64,000 nucleotides of DNA from Bathynomus jamesi (lineage: Eukaryota; Arthropoda; Malacostraca; Isopoda; Cirolanidae), in the NCBI GenBank assembly GCA_023014485.1, contig JAJOZX010000088.1, positions 1,436,001-1,500,000 of the forward strand, read 5' to 3'. Made by a program: the position numbers and the translations under genes. The notes beneath the pieces were generated by a model. The model had not been told where the DNA came from and did not search any database. It saw only the letters and a program-made list of their open reading frames with translations. Shown here piece after piece: positions 22,140 to 33,222 of the stretch (the first letter of the stretch is position 1; every line of letters begins with the position of its first letter).

Positions 22140-22360
22140 AGTAAATTGAGGATTAGTATAGTTTTGTCTTTTTTGACATGTTGTGATTTAGGGCTCATTT
22201 TTGTCTTAGACCCCCTCAATTCAAATGCAGATACCTTTTTTGCCCAAAGGAGGCAAATTGAGATATATGATTTTCTTAATCTACATAAATTTGCGCTTCC
22301 AACGACAAACATGTTTTGGAGGTAATTTATTCTGGGTTCAACTCTAATTCGACCATACTA
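22140..22360. repeat. Right terminal inverted repeat of 3.7-kb transposon
   Basis: Ends ...TTCGACCATACTA at 22360. Inverse complement of the left repeat at 18666-18896. Confidence 0.8.
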
Positions 22361-22705
22361 ATATCCATAAAGCAAAATCCACATTGAACAATTATTCCTT
22401 TGCTTCTGACTTGACCATTGCAGGATGATGAGTCTTTTATAGTTTCCCGCCGTTTGAATATTGTTTACTTTAATAAAAAACGTCATATACCTAAGATTAA
22501 TGTAAGTTTTTATTATATATTTTTTAACCCTGTTTTAACGTTTTATAATAATTTAATTCTTCTTTTATTTTGTTTGTTCAATTATAAATTCGATTAATGT
22601 TTTACCACATTCTAATGTTTAATTTATTATATTTATAATTTTTAGAAATGAGTTTGGAAGTTTATTTTCGAAGCGTTTGTTTACAATAAAAATGCTAAAC
22701 ATATG

Positions 22706-22747
<42 letters not shown>

Positions 22748-22779
22748 TTTAACTGCAAACAACACACAGTATAATTAAT

Positions 22780-22879
22780 GTAAAGAACGACGCTTGTGTA
22801 GAAGAGCGTTCCGCACAAGATTTGTTCGTTCTCCCCCTCATCTTGTGCGGAACGCTCTTCTACACAAGCGTCGTTCTTT

Positions 22880-22881
<2 letters not shown>
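22780..22881. repeat. Perfect hairpin, 42-bp arms, 18-nt loop
   Basis: Arms 22780-22821 and 22840-22881 are perfect complements (GTAAAGAACGACGCTTGTGT at the outer side, GAGCGTTCCGCACAAGAT inside). Loop TTGTTCGTTCTCCCCCTC. (TA)n/(CA)n microsatellites flank both sides (22706-22745 and 22880-22920). The hairpin is GC-richer than its surroundings and free of mismatches, so it is either recent or maintained. Confidence 0.95.
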
Positions 22882-22912
<31 letters not shown>

Positions 22913-22922
22913 CTATATATAT

Positions 22923-23904
22923 TAGTGATGGGACGATTAATCGGAATCGGAATCGAGAATCGGAAGAATCGAATGTTTTTCAGGAATCGGCATCGGCATC
23001 GGAATCGTAAGAATTTGGTTACGACTTTCGATTCTTACAACGATTCTTTGTCATTTAGTTTTACAAGTTGTTTTTCAGAGTTTAAAGAGAAAAAGAAATT
23101 GGCGAAAGGACACAAAGAACCCAATCCCAAAGCAAAAAAGGACTCTTTAGGTGAAAAGGTTAGAGATGCCATAAAAGCAGAAATGATTCGATACCAAGAC
23201 TTAAAAATGATTAAAAATGAAGAAAGTCCATTACAGTGGTGGATGGCAAATAAAGATAGCTTTCCAAATATGGCTGTTCTTGCTAGGAAGTATTTATGTG
23301 CACCACCTTCTTCTGTATAGAGTGAAAGACTATTTAGTGTTGGAGGTACAATTTATTCTCCAAAAAGAAACAGAATGCATGCAGAAACAGGAGAAATGTT
23401 AATGTTTTTACATTATAATTTAAGGGTGATGACTTTTGATTATAAATAATTTATAACTTAGTTTTCATTATTCATTTGCTTTTGTAGCCTTCTAAAATTG
23501 TTTTAAATAAGGTGGGAAATTTGTTTAAATAATGTAAGAATTGCATTGTAAGCTTAGAAGGAATAAAGGATTACAAATTATAGTTCAATTGTAATTATTA
23601 AAGGAAAAATTTTAAAATGTTTCTTTAATAATATTAAATCTAACAGATATATTTGTTTCTTATATTTACAACCTAATCAATTAGATTCTAAGGTGATATT
23701 ACCATACTAATACTTTATATAGTTAGTCTTACAAATAAATAAAATAGGACTACATAGGTATAGTTTTCCGAAGAGCACCAAGTAAACTCTTATCTATAAA
23801 AATACTGAGAATCGGAATCGGCATCGGAATCGGCATCGGGACATTTTATTGGCATCGGAATCGGAATCGGCATCGATTGAAATTTAGGTATCGTCCCATC
23901 ACTG
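22923..23904 (+). mobile_element. Internally deleted hAT element (ATCGG-rich ends)
   Basis: 982-bp element. The left end TAGTGATGGGACGATTAATC pairs with the right end, whose complement reads CAGTGATGGGACGATACC. Subterminal ATCGGAATCGGCATCGG-type repeats occur at both ends (22937-23010 and 23808-23880). Only a C-terminal transposase part remains inside (23060-23450). Microsatellites on both sides hide a target duplication. Confidence 0.8.
23060..23448 (+). pseudogene. hAT transposase C-terminal dimerisation domain fragment
   Basis: Open frame read from about 23060 to a stop at 23318, with continuation to 23448 in the same frame after one stop. Visible: PLQWWMANKDSFPNMAVLARKYL followed by APPSSV, stop, SERLFSVGGTIYSPKRN and ETGEMLMFLHYNLR. 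This is the classic hAT C-terminal (dimerisation) domain with the SERxFS signature. The catalytic part was lost in the internal deletion. Confidence 0.85.
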
Positions 23905-23923
23905 ATATCTATATATATATATA

Positions 23924-23972
<49 letters not shown>

Positions 23973-24818
23973 TATCTTAAAACTCATTTTACTCTCTATA
24001 TCACTTAAAGATTATAGTGAAAAATATGAATTTAAAATTGATCACATGCATTTACTTAAAGAAATGTAAATTAATTTCGAGCTGACATAATGCATACAAA
24101 TATTTCCCCTCCTACCTACTACTAAAAACCAAAACTTATCACTTTTACATAGTTCAATAAGTGGAAATAGACCCCGTCCTACTTCTCCGGCTCCGCAAAA
24201 CCAAAAAAATGTTAAAATCAGCTTAAATCCAGTTTATACAAATGATCTCAAACGTTTGGCAATTAAAAACCATTTAATTTTCTTTTATTTTTAACTGAAT
24301 GCTCATTAGAGTGAAATGAACTTAATGTATTGTCATTCATGGTTTATATTTTTTCAAATGTCTTTGAACTTTTCCATAAAAAGCATTAAATAATTTGCAT
24401 TTAGGACTGTTTTTCTATGATAAATAAGTTTGTGTACAGTATACAATCTGCGCCTAATACTTGTGTTTATGTCACAAATGCACGACTTAATTGAAAAGCA
24501 GTTTAAAGAATATATTTGAAATTTCAACAATTTTAAAGAAAAAAAAAAGAAAAAGAAAAAAGAAAGATTTATTTTATCTGGAACTGATGGTGGAAAAATC
24601 GTGTAATTGCAACATTCATCAGTGTTACTTGCTCTGTTTGCTGTTTTAATGTATAATGAACGTAAATTAGCCATAATCCTACCGAGATTCGAACGAGAGG
24701 ATTTGCACACACACACAGTGTCTACGTAATTTGTAAAGAATAAAATTTAGTAAAAATGAGCTGATTCAGAAACCAGAAATATTTAGAACTGGCTTAAAAG
24801 TTACCCCTCTCAGTGGTC

Positions 24819-24865
<47 letters not shown>

Positions 24866-24869
24866 TATA

Positions 24870-24916
<47 letters not shown>

Positions 24917-25273
24917 ACTTTGATATTCTAATTATTTTCTTTATTTTTCCTGTAATTGTGAATTTGTGTTAAATTCTACACTTTCACAAAAAGATGTCAA
25001 GCGTGTTACCCTCACCTTTGGAATGTGCTTTATGGAAGAGAGAAATGCCTTTTTCAGCGAAACGAACCACATCCCGCTCATCTGGAGCCGTCCAAACTCA
25101 GAAGTCTGATGTCTGTTTATACGTGACCAGATTCATATATAGAAGAAAAAAATTACTTGAGTAGGAGGCTCTAGCAGCATAGACGTCTTTTACAGACAGG
25201 TGATACGCATTCGGCATCACTTGCATGTTTCTACGGAGAAGCTAATCATCTTATTCGCAATGAGAATGCGTTG

Positions 25274-25311
<38 letters not shown>

Positions 25312-26017
25312 CTTTGGGAGGGTTTAACTTCCTCGTAAAGCAAAGGTCATGCGACAGAGAGGACCTACAGCTATACGTGAGATCCGAATCACGGGTTAGT
25401 ACATCATCTAAAGCAGAGTACGATTCCACCGCCAACTACTACCCAGACTCAATGTCGCTTAACTTCGTTGATCGAGGGGAAGTGGTGTCGTAACATGGCT
25501 ATATACGACGCAGCCCTTGAAGTTAGTTGTGTAGAGAAGAAAAGGCTTATGAATCTTTTCTCAACTTTAATAAAATACAAACAATTTTAAACAATAAAAA
25601 ACTTATTAATTACATACAAAACATGTTCCTATCGTGGAAATAAAAATTAATACACTAAACCAATATGGGAATTTCCCCTTTTTAAATTTAGTTTAGGTTT
25701 TTGGACTCTAGGAAAAATATGGATATACTTTCAAAATCCTTTTAACAGTATTTTTGTATTTTCTAAAAAGATTTTAATCGTTTTAATCTAATTGCTCTAC
25801 GTACGCCTTACCATATTTTTAAAGCTTTTTAGCTTATTACTTTCAGTGAGATTTATTTTCTTATATGTATATGCGCTCTGAATTTGGTACTTTACGAGTT
25901 TTAGTGTATTTGGTTTTTTTAATAAAGATAATCATGTCTAATAAGAATTTAATAATGTTTTGTTTAATAAACAAGAAAATAATGTTAAATAAATAAAACG
26001 AATAAATAAAACAAATA
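23905..26017. other. Gene-free AT-rich stretch with microsatellites
   Basis: (TA)n at 23910-23967 and 24821-24915, an A/G-rich run near 24537-24565, and (TG)n at 25273-25310. A minus-strand open stretch around 25000-25105 (SEFGRLQMSGMWFVSL) is not recognised. No supported gene. Confidence 0.5.
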
Positions 26018-26117
26018 AAACGTTAAAACTAACGAAAATATTACGACTTAACCTAACCAATCGTCAATTGACGATTGGTTAGGTTAAGTCGTAATATTTT
26101 CGTTAGTTTTAACGTTT
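26018..26117. repeat. Perfect 100-bp palindrome without spacer
   Basis: Arms 26018-26067 and 26068-26117 are exact complements, centred on ATCGTCAATTGACGAT, with AAACGTTAAAACTAACG at the outer left edge. The arm contains AACCTAACC (GGTTAGGTT). The same unit, joined the other way round, makes the palindrome at 51.4 kb. Confidence 0.95.
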
Positions 26118-26146
26118 CATTTGATTATGTATACGCGGACAAAGTT

Positions 26147-26230
26147 GGGGAACGCAAACTACACTAGGATAATGTAGGGGAACGTAAACTACACTAGGAT
26201 AATGTAGGGGAATGTAAACTACACTAGGCT
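26147..26230. repeat. 30-bp tandem repeat, about 2.8 copies
   Basis: Unit GGGGAACGTAAACTACACTA plus GGATAATGTA, at 26147, 26177 and 26207. A further partial unit (GGGGGACGTAAACTACACTT) appears at 26486 after an inserted element. Confidence 0.85.
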
Positions 26231-26235
26231 ATACA

Positions 26236-26475
26236 GTAGGGTTGCCACTTGCCAGTTCTCCGGTTTTGGGCCGGAGTCTCTGGAAATTGAGCTTTGTAAA
26301 AATGTCATTAAAAGTAGAATTTGCCTCTTTTCTTACAGATTTTCGGCAACATAATTTTTATTCTAAAAAATGAGGAAGTTTATATATCGGTTTAGCTTCA
26401 TAAACAAACAATGATGAGCTTCGTAGGTAAAATCTCCGGATTTGGAAACCATCTGATCTGGTAACCCTAAGTCTA
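26236..26475. mobile_element. Likely hAT-type MITE inside the 30-bp array
   Basis: About 235 bp with ends GTAGGGTTGCCACTTG and, complemented from the right, TTAGGGTTACCAGATC. It sits between copies of the 30-bp repeat, so it probably inserted into the array. Inner CTCCGGTTTTGG and CTCCGGATTTGG segments are similar but direct, not inverted. No target duplication found. Confidence 0.5.
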
Positions 26476-27307
26476 GGCACCACAGGGGGACGTAAACTAC
26501 ACTTGCTCCAAAAATGGTCACCTTATTCGAAATAGTTATTAGTAAGAAAACAACTCTTACAAAGTTTTCATTCGCAGGCCTGTGTTATTTGGAATTTTTA
26601 AGTTTTCATTACAAAACAAAATCTATATTTACAGAAAATTGATCACCAAAAAACACTTTGATAATTTATGCTCATTTCAAAGTGTAATTATATAAAAATA
26701 TTTTACATTCACAAAAATGGCAAAGCATAACAAGTTAAGTTGTCCATAAATTTACATTTTCTCGACTAGTTAATCTCTAAATATTATAAACTATTGTAAT
26801 GTAATTGTAAGTGGTTGTGTAATGTCTATTTTTGGTTCAAATTCACTAGTATATAAAAAGTTGTATTGTGGTAGCTGTTCATATAGATTTGCAGTAATCA
26901 TAATGGAACCTTATTACTGTAAATGACTAGTAAACTACATGGAGTTCAACGCTGTATACGATCATATTAATTGTTTATCTTTATGAACACAGACATTACA
27001 ATATACTTAATTACCTGCATGTCAATGAATGCCATGCAATTGTCCTTTAGATATATATGTCTGTGTTATGTGTTGTTGGACTCGGTTGTCCCCCATCCAC
27101 CCCACCTTCTCCCAGTTGGGGTACCTTGACTATCACTGCGACGTTGCCACATGTAAGGAGTCGCCTGTGAAGCGAGGAACATTACATATGCGGACAACTG
27201 TACATTCCATATTCTATTCCTACTACTAATGCAAAAAAACCTTGGTTTAACTTTACTTGTTCTATTGCTATCCGCAACAGAGAGAACGCTTTCAGAAGGT
27301 ATCGTCG

Positions 27308-27589
27308 CAGGGCCGTAGCCAGACCAAATCAGTAGGAGGGACGGAGAAATTGACAGGGGGGACAATGAAAAAATTTAATGTCATTTTTTGTGAATATCGA
27401 AATATACTGCAGAAAACATAATTACATAAACGTTATTTTATCACTTCACCTATTCCTCTTAGAACCAAAATACAAAAAAAAATTCTCGAATAACAATACT
27501 GTTTATAAAGTGCTCAGTTTTCCCATGGGGGCATATTATTTTCCAGGGTCGGCTTTGCCCCCCGTGGCCCCCCCTTGGCTACGGGCTTG
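27308..27589. mobile_element. hAT-type MITE with perfect 8-bp target duplication
   Basis: 282 bp. Ends CAGGGCCGTAGCCAG and, complemented from the right, CAAGCCCGTAGCCAAGG. TATCGTCG flanks both sides exactly (27300-27307 and 27590-27597). Inserted in LINE coding sequence. The interior is AT-rich and non-coding. Confidence 0.9.
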
Positions 27590-28296
27590 TATCGTCGCCA
27601 TCCAACTCCTGACTCTCACTCAGCTTATATTTCTGCAGGCAATCGTACAAAAGCTGTTCTTCGACTCACCAAAAATTCCTTTATCAGACAAAAATGTGGA
27701 AACCTATCCAAATCTAATTCTTCTCGCACTCTCTGGCATCTAGCCAAGAACCTCTCCAACAACTTTACTTCTTCTTTCCTTCCTCTTTTCCATTCCGACG
27801 GCACAGTTGCCGTCTCTTCTCCTGATAAAGCTGAACTCTTCGCTCAAACTTTCGCCTCCAACTGAACCATGGACGATTCCGGTGCTGTTCCTCCATCTCC
27901 CCACCCCCCCCCAACTTAATTATGTCTGAAATTAGAATCTTCTCTAAGATGTTTTCTCTGCCCTAGCTGGGCTCAATTTTACGAAGGTGTACTGTCCTGT
28001 TGTTTTCAAGAATTGTGCTTCTGTGCTGACACCCTGCCTAGACATACTCTTTCGTCTTTGTCTTTCATCTGGTACTTTTCCTTCTTGCTGGAAGTTCGCT
28101 TTCATTCAGCCTGTCCAAAGAAGGGTGACCTCTCTCAACCCCCAAACTATCGTCCAATTGCTTTGATTTCTGACCTTTCTGAAGTTTTTGTATCTATCCT
28201 TAATAGAAATATTCTTAAACACCTCTCTTCTCACAATCTTCTTTCAGACCATCAGTATGGGTTCAGCAAGGGACGCTCTACTGGCGACTTTCTTCC

Positions 28297-28785
28297 AGGA
28301 AAGATATTGAGAGGCTGGAGCGAGTGCAGGCAGGGCCACAAAGTTAATCCTTTCTGTTAGGCATATGGCTACAATCGACGGTTACGCGCCCTGAACTTGT
28401 TTTCGCTGGAAACTCGGAGGCTGCGCGGTCAACTCATCGAGGTTTTCAAGCTCTTACGCGGGTTCAACGATGTCGATTTTAGAAGCATGTTTAGTTTAAA
28501 TGATAACCCAACTCGCAACAATGGTTGGAAGTTGAATTTGAAACGGTTTAGGACTAGTGTGTGTGGGAATTACTTTACGTATAAGATCTGTGACACGTGG
28601 AACAGGCTACCTTCAGAAGTTGTGAACAGTTTCCTCTGTGGATCACTTCAAGAAAAGGTTAGACCAAATCTTGCACACTATTTGAGGGTATAGAAAATTT
28701 TCCCTGTCACCGGTTGCCATTGGTACCCCCTCGGTATGGCCGCAAAGCCTTTTGAGGTACTTCTTTTCCTTGTAACTCCTTGTAA
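28297..28785 (+). mobile_element. 3' tail of a second LINE
   Basis: Encodes the extreme C-terminus of a reverse transcriptase: IERLERVQAGPQS-like start, ETRRLRGQLIEVFKLLRGF (28408), LNDNPTRNNGWKLNLKRF, CGNYFTYKICDTWNRLPSEV and LAHYLRV followed by a stop. It ends in a doubled CCTTGTAACT, a short 3' tail repeat as in CR1-like LINEs. It interrupts the jockey-type LINE between its RT segments. Confidence 0.7.
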
Positions 28786-29985
28786 CTCTCTGACTTTTGG
28801 TCATCATCCTTTCGAGATTCCGATGAAACCTTTGCTGTTGTGCTATACATATCAAAAGCTTTTGATAGAGTGTGGCACAAATCTTTAATTTCGAAACTGC
28901 CCTCCTTCGGTTTCGAGCTTTCTATCTGTGCCTTTATCTCTGATTTCCTTTATGGCCGATCTAAGCTGTGATAGTAGATGGCCACTATTCTTCTCCTAAA
29001 GCTATTACCAGTGGTGTTCCTCAGGGTTCTGTTCTATCACCTACTCTTTTCCTTTTATTTATCAATGGTTTATTAAGTCGCCGTCTCTATCGACTCCCAT
29101 GCCAATGATTCCACTCTACACTTCTCTACCCGCTCGACAAAGCGTCCTTCTCAACAGTGAGTCCATGATTCGCGTAGGACGACAATGGTACACCTGACCT
29201 CCAATCTTTCTGCCATCTCTGATTGGGGCAGAGAAAACCTTGTGGTTTTCAATGTCTCAAAAACTCAGTTCCTCCATCTGTCTACTCGTCACAATATTCC
29301 ACACGACTATCGCCTTACTTTTAACAGCACACAACTCAACAACTCAATCCTTCCTCTTCTCTTAACATTGTTGGTGTTTTTTTTTCTCGTGACCTTTCCT
29401 GGAAAGATCACATATACTCTCTTTCTAAAACAGCTTCTAAGAGGTTATGTATGTTGTACGGCTCCGCAGTTTCTTCCTCCCCACTCAGTTGCTGTCTCTG
29501 TACAGGGGTCTTGTCCGCCCCTGGAGTATGCTTCTCACGTATGGGGTTGCTCAACCCACACAGCTCCACTTGACCAGGTCGAATTAAGGTTTTTCGTCTC
29601 ATCAATTCCCCCGCCTCTTACTGAATGTCTTCAATCCCCCTCTCTTCTCCGCAGTGTTGCCTCACTCTCACTTTACTATCGCTATTATAACGGACACTGC
29701 CCTTCTCAACTCTCTAACTGCACACTAGGGTGTATCATGCTCATTGAAGCGCGAATTTCAAGATTGGCAGTATGTATTCCTATGTAAAATTAAATTTTAG
29801 GAGAGGTTTGTTTTCTTGAACTTTTGCTAAAAATCACGTTTAAGTGTTCAAATTTCCACTTTTTCGTTTCCTGGTTATGTACAGAACAGCTGTGCAGAAC
29901 ATACACTGTAATACAAATGTAACAGACCGGTTTCTTACCAAACAAAACCATTGTAACAACTGTTATAGGCTACTAGAGTTTCACT

Positions 29986-32516
29986 GTGATAATTTTCTAT
30001 GTTTCAGATACAAAGCTTGGTGAAGATTGTGTAGCCACCATGACTAAGCAAGGACGAAAGACCAGAAAAAGTTCTGGTTCAAAGCTGAGTGATCTGGTGG
30101 GTCCAGGCAAGCAGTTATTTCCCACAGAAGTTCCAACCTGGAGAGCTGTGTTTCAGAGAGGAATCCTCCTCCAGGAAGAGAAGCTGCTTCTGGATGATAT
30201 GAAGAGAGCTCAGTACCGTCTGCAAGATTTGACAAGGAATTGGCATCACTGGAACTAGCACAGTGGCGCAAAAGCAATGGCAAGTTCACTCCTCCTGTGA
30301 TCATTCAAGAGAGATCAATTGCCAGGAAGATTCTTGTCAGGTGGAATGAGATGAGAGAAGAGAATATCTGAACTTGATACATTGTTTGACATAACAAACT
30401 GCAGACATGATATCACTCTCTGTGGAACTGAAGCATCTGGCTGCTCTGGCTGTGCTGCTAGAGTTCATGTCAACTGTGACTGTCCTCTGCCTCAGAAGAT
30501 TCCAAAGCTAGAGCTAGAGTGGCTCCATTACCAGAGGATCAAAACCTCAGAAATTTCTGGCTTCCAGATGGCATCTGTTGATGTGAAGGAAACAGTGAAG
30601 CAGGTGAAGGCTGCTAAGAGGAAGGAGGAAGAACAGAAAGCAGCTGAGAAGAGAAACAGAAAAGAGGAAGAAGAAAAGGAACTACTGCTTAGAGCTGATG
30701 ATGGTGATGATGATGAAGATGAGGTGACTTCCTTGCAAGAGTCTTCAGGCAGAGCAGCTCCTACTGCTGACCCAGATTTTTCCAGTACTGCACCAGGCAC
30801 AAGCTCCAGTGTCAACACTGGCAAAGTCTCCACCTCTGCCAGGAGGAACTACATGGATATCTCAAGCACTGCTGCGGCTGCAGTCAGATTCAAGGTGGCA
30901 AACACTCCTGCAGCAGCCATTGCAACTGGTTTCTTGCAAGATCTCATCAAAGCTGGCCATTTTATCTGCAGATAAGGCATATCTAGCTGTTGACAGGATG
31001 AAGATGTGGACAGGCAATAAGTCTGTAATAGGTGCCTCGGTGGAGGCCCTGGAGAAAAGGACAGAGGGAGAGGAGATCAAGGGAATTTTCTTTGATGGAA
31101 AACAAGATAAGAAGACAAAGATCATGAGGTACAATGAAGAAACTGGCCGCTTCCATCCTGATATTACAACTGAAGAGCACTGTAGTGTTACCTGAGGAGA
31201 GGTATCTCTTCCATTGTACACCAGAAGAACCTGAAGGATATGAAAAACCTGCACTGAAGATAGCTCAGGCTCTGTTTGAGTGGATTAGCGCTCATGGTGC
31301 TAAAGATACTATTGTGGTGACTCCACCAACACAAACACAGGATCTGATGGAGGAGCCATCACTCACTTGGAGAGACTGCTAGGTCACAAGTGTCACTGTC
31401 TGATATGCCAGTTGCATAGTAATGAACTCAGCCTCAGGCACATGATCATCAAGCTTGATGGTCCCTAGACGCACAAGTCTGGGTTCAGTGGCCCAATAGG
31501 AAAACCTTTGGAGAAGATCAATGATATACCTGTCAACTTTAGCTTCAAGGCTCTGCCAGGAGAAAAAGATATAATTGAACTGCCAGAAGACATTGTACAG
31601 AACCTTAGCACTGATCAGAAGAACTGCTACCTACTGATCAAAGCTCTCAAGACAGGAGATTTGAGCAAGAAAGTTGCTGGTCTGAAGTGTGGCCCACTGA
31701 ATCAGTCACGCTGGCTGACTACAGGTGAGGCTCTGCTGATGCTGTGGATGAGGCAGCATGGTCTGAAGGGGGAGGTGTTGAAGAAGCTGGAGGTGTTGAA
31801 GAAGCTGGAGGTGTTGAAGAAGCTGGAGGTGCTGCTGAAGTTCTGCCTGGACTTCTACTTCAAGATGTATTTTGAGATCAAGGTGAAGCACCACATGAGG
31901 TATGGACCTCACCATATTGTGACCGCTCTGGGACTGCTGAGAAGCCAGACCTCCGAAGTCAGGAATATAATCTCTCATGTGATAGCTCGTGGAGAATATC
32001 ATGCTCACAGTGAGAACCTCATTGCCTCTCTCCTGTGCAGTGAGGATGAGGAGGAGAGGGCATGGGGGTGTTGAGATGATCAAGAAGATCAGAGGTAAGT
32101 CTGAGTATGGAGACATGAGTCTGAGAACTCATAGAAACCCTAAACTGAAGTTTGATGCCACTTCTCCAATTACTCTGATTAAATGGGATAAGGAGAAACT
32201 ATATGAGCCACTCTTCACTTGTAAGATGTCAAGAGGAGAAGTTGAGGAGCTTCTCAGGTCTCCACTTGAAGTTGAGAACCCCTCTCAGTTCAGACTCAAA
32301 GCTGTGAAAGAGCAGTCCAGGAAGTTTCAGTTGCAGCTCATGCAGTGTATGGGCAAGAGAGAAGAGATGGTTTTGTTCGTGCTAGGATCGATCACAGAGA
32401 ATTGTTGCCAGTTCTCAAGTCAAAGCAAGACAGTATGAACATGTTTTAGATCTCTACAAGACCTGCTACACAAATGAAGATGCTTTCAGAAGTAAAAATC
32501 TCAAAACATTCAGTTG
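29986..32516 (+). pseudogene. hAT-superfamily transposase, frameshifted
   Basis: Blocks in order: GKQLFPTEVPTWRAVFQRG (30100), CSGCAARVHVNCDCPLPQK with Cys/His spacing (30440), an acidic/Lys-Glu-rich linker (30590-30760), SADKAYLAVDRMKMW (30975), EGEEIKGIFFDGKQDKKT with a candidate catalytic Asp (31065), LFEWISAHGAKDT (31275), HLERLLGHKCHCLICQLHSN (31364), GPLNQSRWLTTGEALLML (31690), VIARGEYHAHSENLIASLL (31978) and a tail LDLYKTCYTNEDAF. Stops near 30258, 30973, 31192, 31380 and 31466 plus frame changes kill it. A splice acceptor-like TATGTTTCAG precedes the first block (30006). An 18-bp in-frame repeat is noted separately. Confidence 0.75.
31769..31832 (+). repeat. 18-bp in-frame tandem repeat in transposase gene
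   Basis: GAGGTGTTGAAGAAGCTG occurs three times in a row (with a fourth partial copy), adding KKLEVL units to a helical region of the transposase relic. Copies are identical, so the expansion is recent compared with the gene's other lesions. Confidence 0.85.
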
Positions 32517-33142
32517 ACCAGCATATTATTACAACCTGGGGGTGGAGGAGGGACTTATACAAATAATTGCAATTGCAAAAACAAGGTTGAACGTCACAGC
32601 AGCTTGCGGAAAGGTGGGGGCAGCTGCCATCACACTTAGTGATGCCGAAAAGGAAATAAATAAAAATTGGTGGGGGCGTTTCTAAAAAAAGAAAATGCAA
32701 GACCAAGAAAGAAGAACAAAAATATTCTGCCTGATGAAGAGAACAGCCGCGAAATGTGGTGTATAGGAGACTGAAAATCATGCAATTCCTTAGTTTTGGG
32801 CCATTCTGGGTGATTTTGGTTATTTTAGGGGTTATGAACCACTTTGGCTGATCTTAAATGGGTCAAAGCCTGCCCCTATAAATGCTTATGGGTGTATGTG
32901 AACAATATGGAACATATGGAGGTCATTTGAGGCTACCAAGTCTTTGAAATTGTCCAAAAATCCCATTTTTCGACAAAAAAGTGCGATTTTGAACACTTAA
33001 ACGTGATGTTTCGCAAAAGTTGCTGAAGACGAACCCCTCTTAAAATTCAGTTTTACATAGGAATACATACTGCCAATCTTGAAATTTCAAGTTTTTCAAT
33101 ATTCGACCTGAGCATGATGCACCCTAATGCACACCTCCTCCT

Positions 33143-33222
33143 TTACCCCATTCACTGCGGCCGTGTCATATATGATATGGGGCAGCATATCATATATGAC
33201 ACGGCCGTAGTGAATGGGTTAA
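33143..33222. mobile_element. Short piggyBac-type MITE (palindromic)
   Basis: 80 bp including flanking TTAC/TTAA. Arms ACCCATTCACTGCGGCCGTG and its inverse complement enclose a 6-nt spacer (GGGCAG); the arm also holds TCATATATGATATG. The TTAA-like flank and CCC end suit piggyBac-related MITEs. Inserted in the LINE tail. Confidence 0.7.

Larger units (their letters stand above)
18666..22360 (-). mobile_element. DNA transposon with about 220-bp TIRs, Academ-like
   Basis: A 3.7-kb unit bounded by long inverted repeats (18666-18896 and 22140-22360). Ends read TAGTATGGTCGAA at both termini, and inner blocks such as AGTTTTGTC, TTGGAAGCGCAA and CTACATAAA also match in inverse orientation. The immediate flanks are AT on both sides; TA or a longer poorly conserved duplication is also possible. 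The interior carries one broken minus-strand gene with introns (19057-22017). The nuclease-type domain, the Cys-rich tail and the long repeats recall the Academ superfamily, but that name is from memory and unverified. A (TA)n tract at 18945-18995 lies inside. Confidence 0.75.
27240..29725 (+). pseudogene. LINE endonuclease-linker and reverse transcriptase remnants
   Basis: Reading across frames: PWFNFTCSIAIRNR (27245), TPDSHSAYISAGNRTKAVLR (27610), SSRTLWHLAKNLSNNF (27720), NYRPIALISDLSEVF (28145), LLSDHQYGFSKGRSTGDF (28235), AVVLYISKAFDRVWHKSL (28815), the RT motif SGVPQGSVLSPTLFLLFING (about 29012), DWGRENLVVFNVSKTQFLHL (29220), SHVWGCSTHTAPLDQVE (29538), VASLSLYYRYY (29655). The F-x-D-D catalytic box that should lie near 29100 is not intact. 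The protein would reverse-transcribe the LINE RNA at the target site. Confidence 0.8.
29726..33126 (+). mobile_element. hAT element, TAGGGTG ends, 8-bp target duplication
   Basis: 3.4-kb element. Ends TAGGGTGTATCATGCTCA and, complemented from the right, TAGGGTGCATCATGCTCA; the inverted repeat continues for about 150 bp (AAGATTGGCAGTATGTATTC in both). Flanks CTGCACAC (29718-29725) and ATGCACAC (33127-33134) agree in 7 of 8 positions. It interrupts the jockey-type LINE just before its tail. The interior holds a decayed transposase gene (29986-32516). Confidence 0.85.

Noticed and set aside
22681..23010. Open frames on both strands with the same peptide text in each
   Set aside because: The mirrored text is explained by the perfect hairpin 22780-22881, not by coding.
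25217..25493. Open frames on both strands across a (TG)n tract near 25.3 kb
   Set aside because: They depend on the dinucleotide repeat for openness and have no recognisable motif.
30528..30833. Minus-strand Ser-rich frame
   Set aside because: It is the shadow of the Glu/Lys-rich linker of the plus-strand transposase relic.
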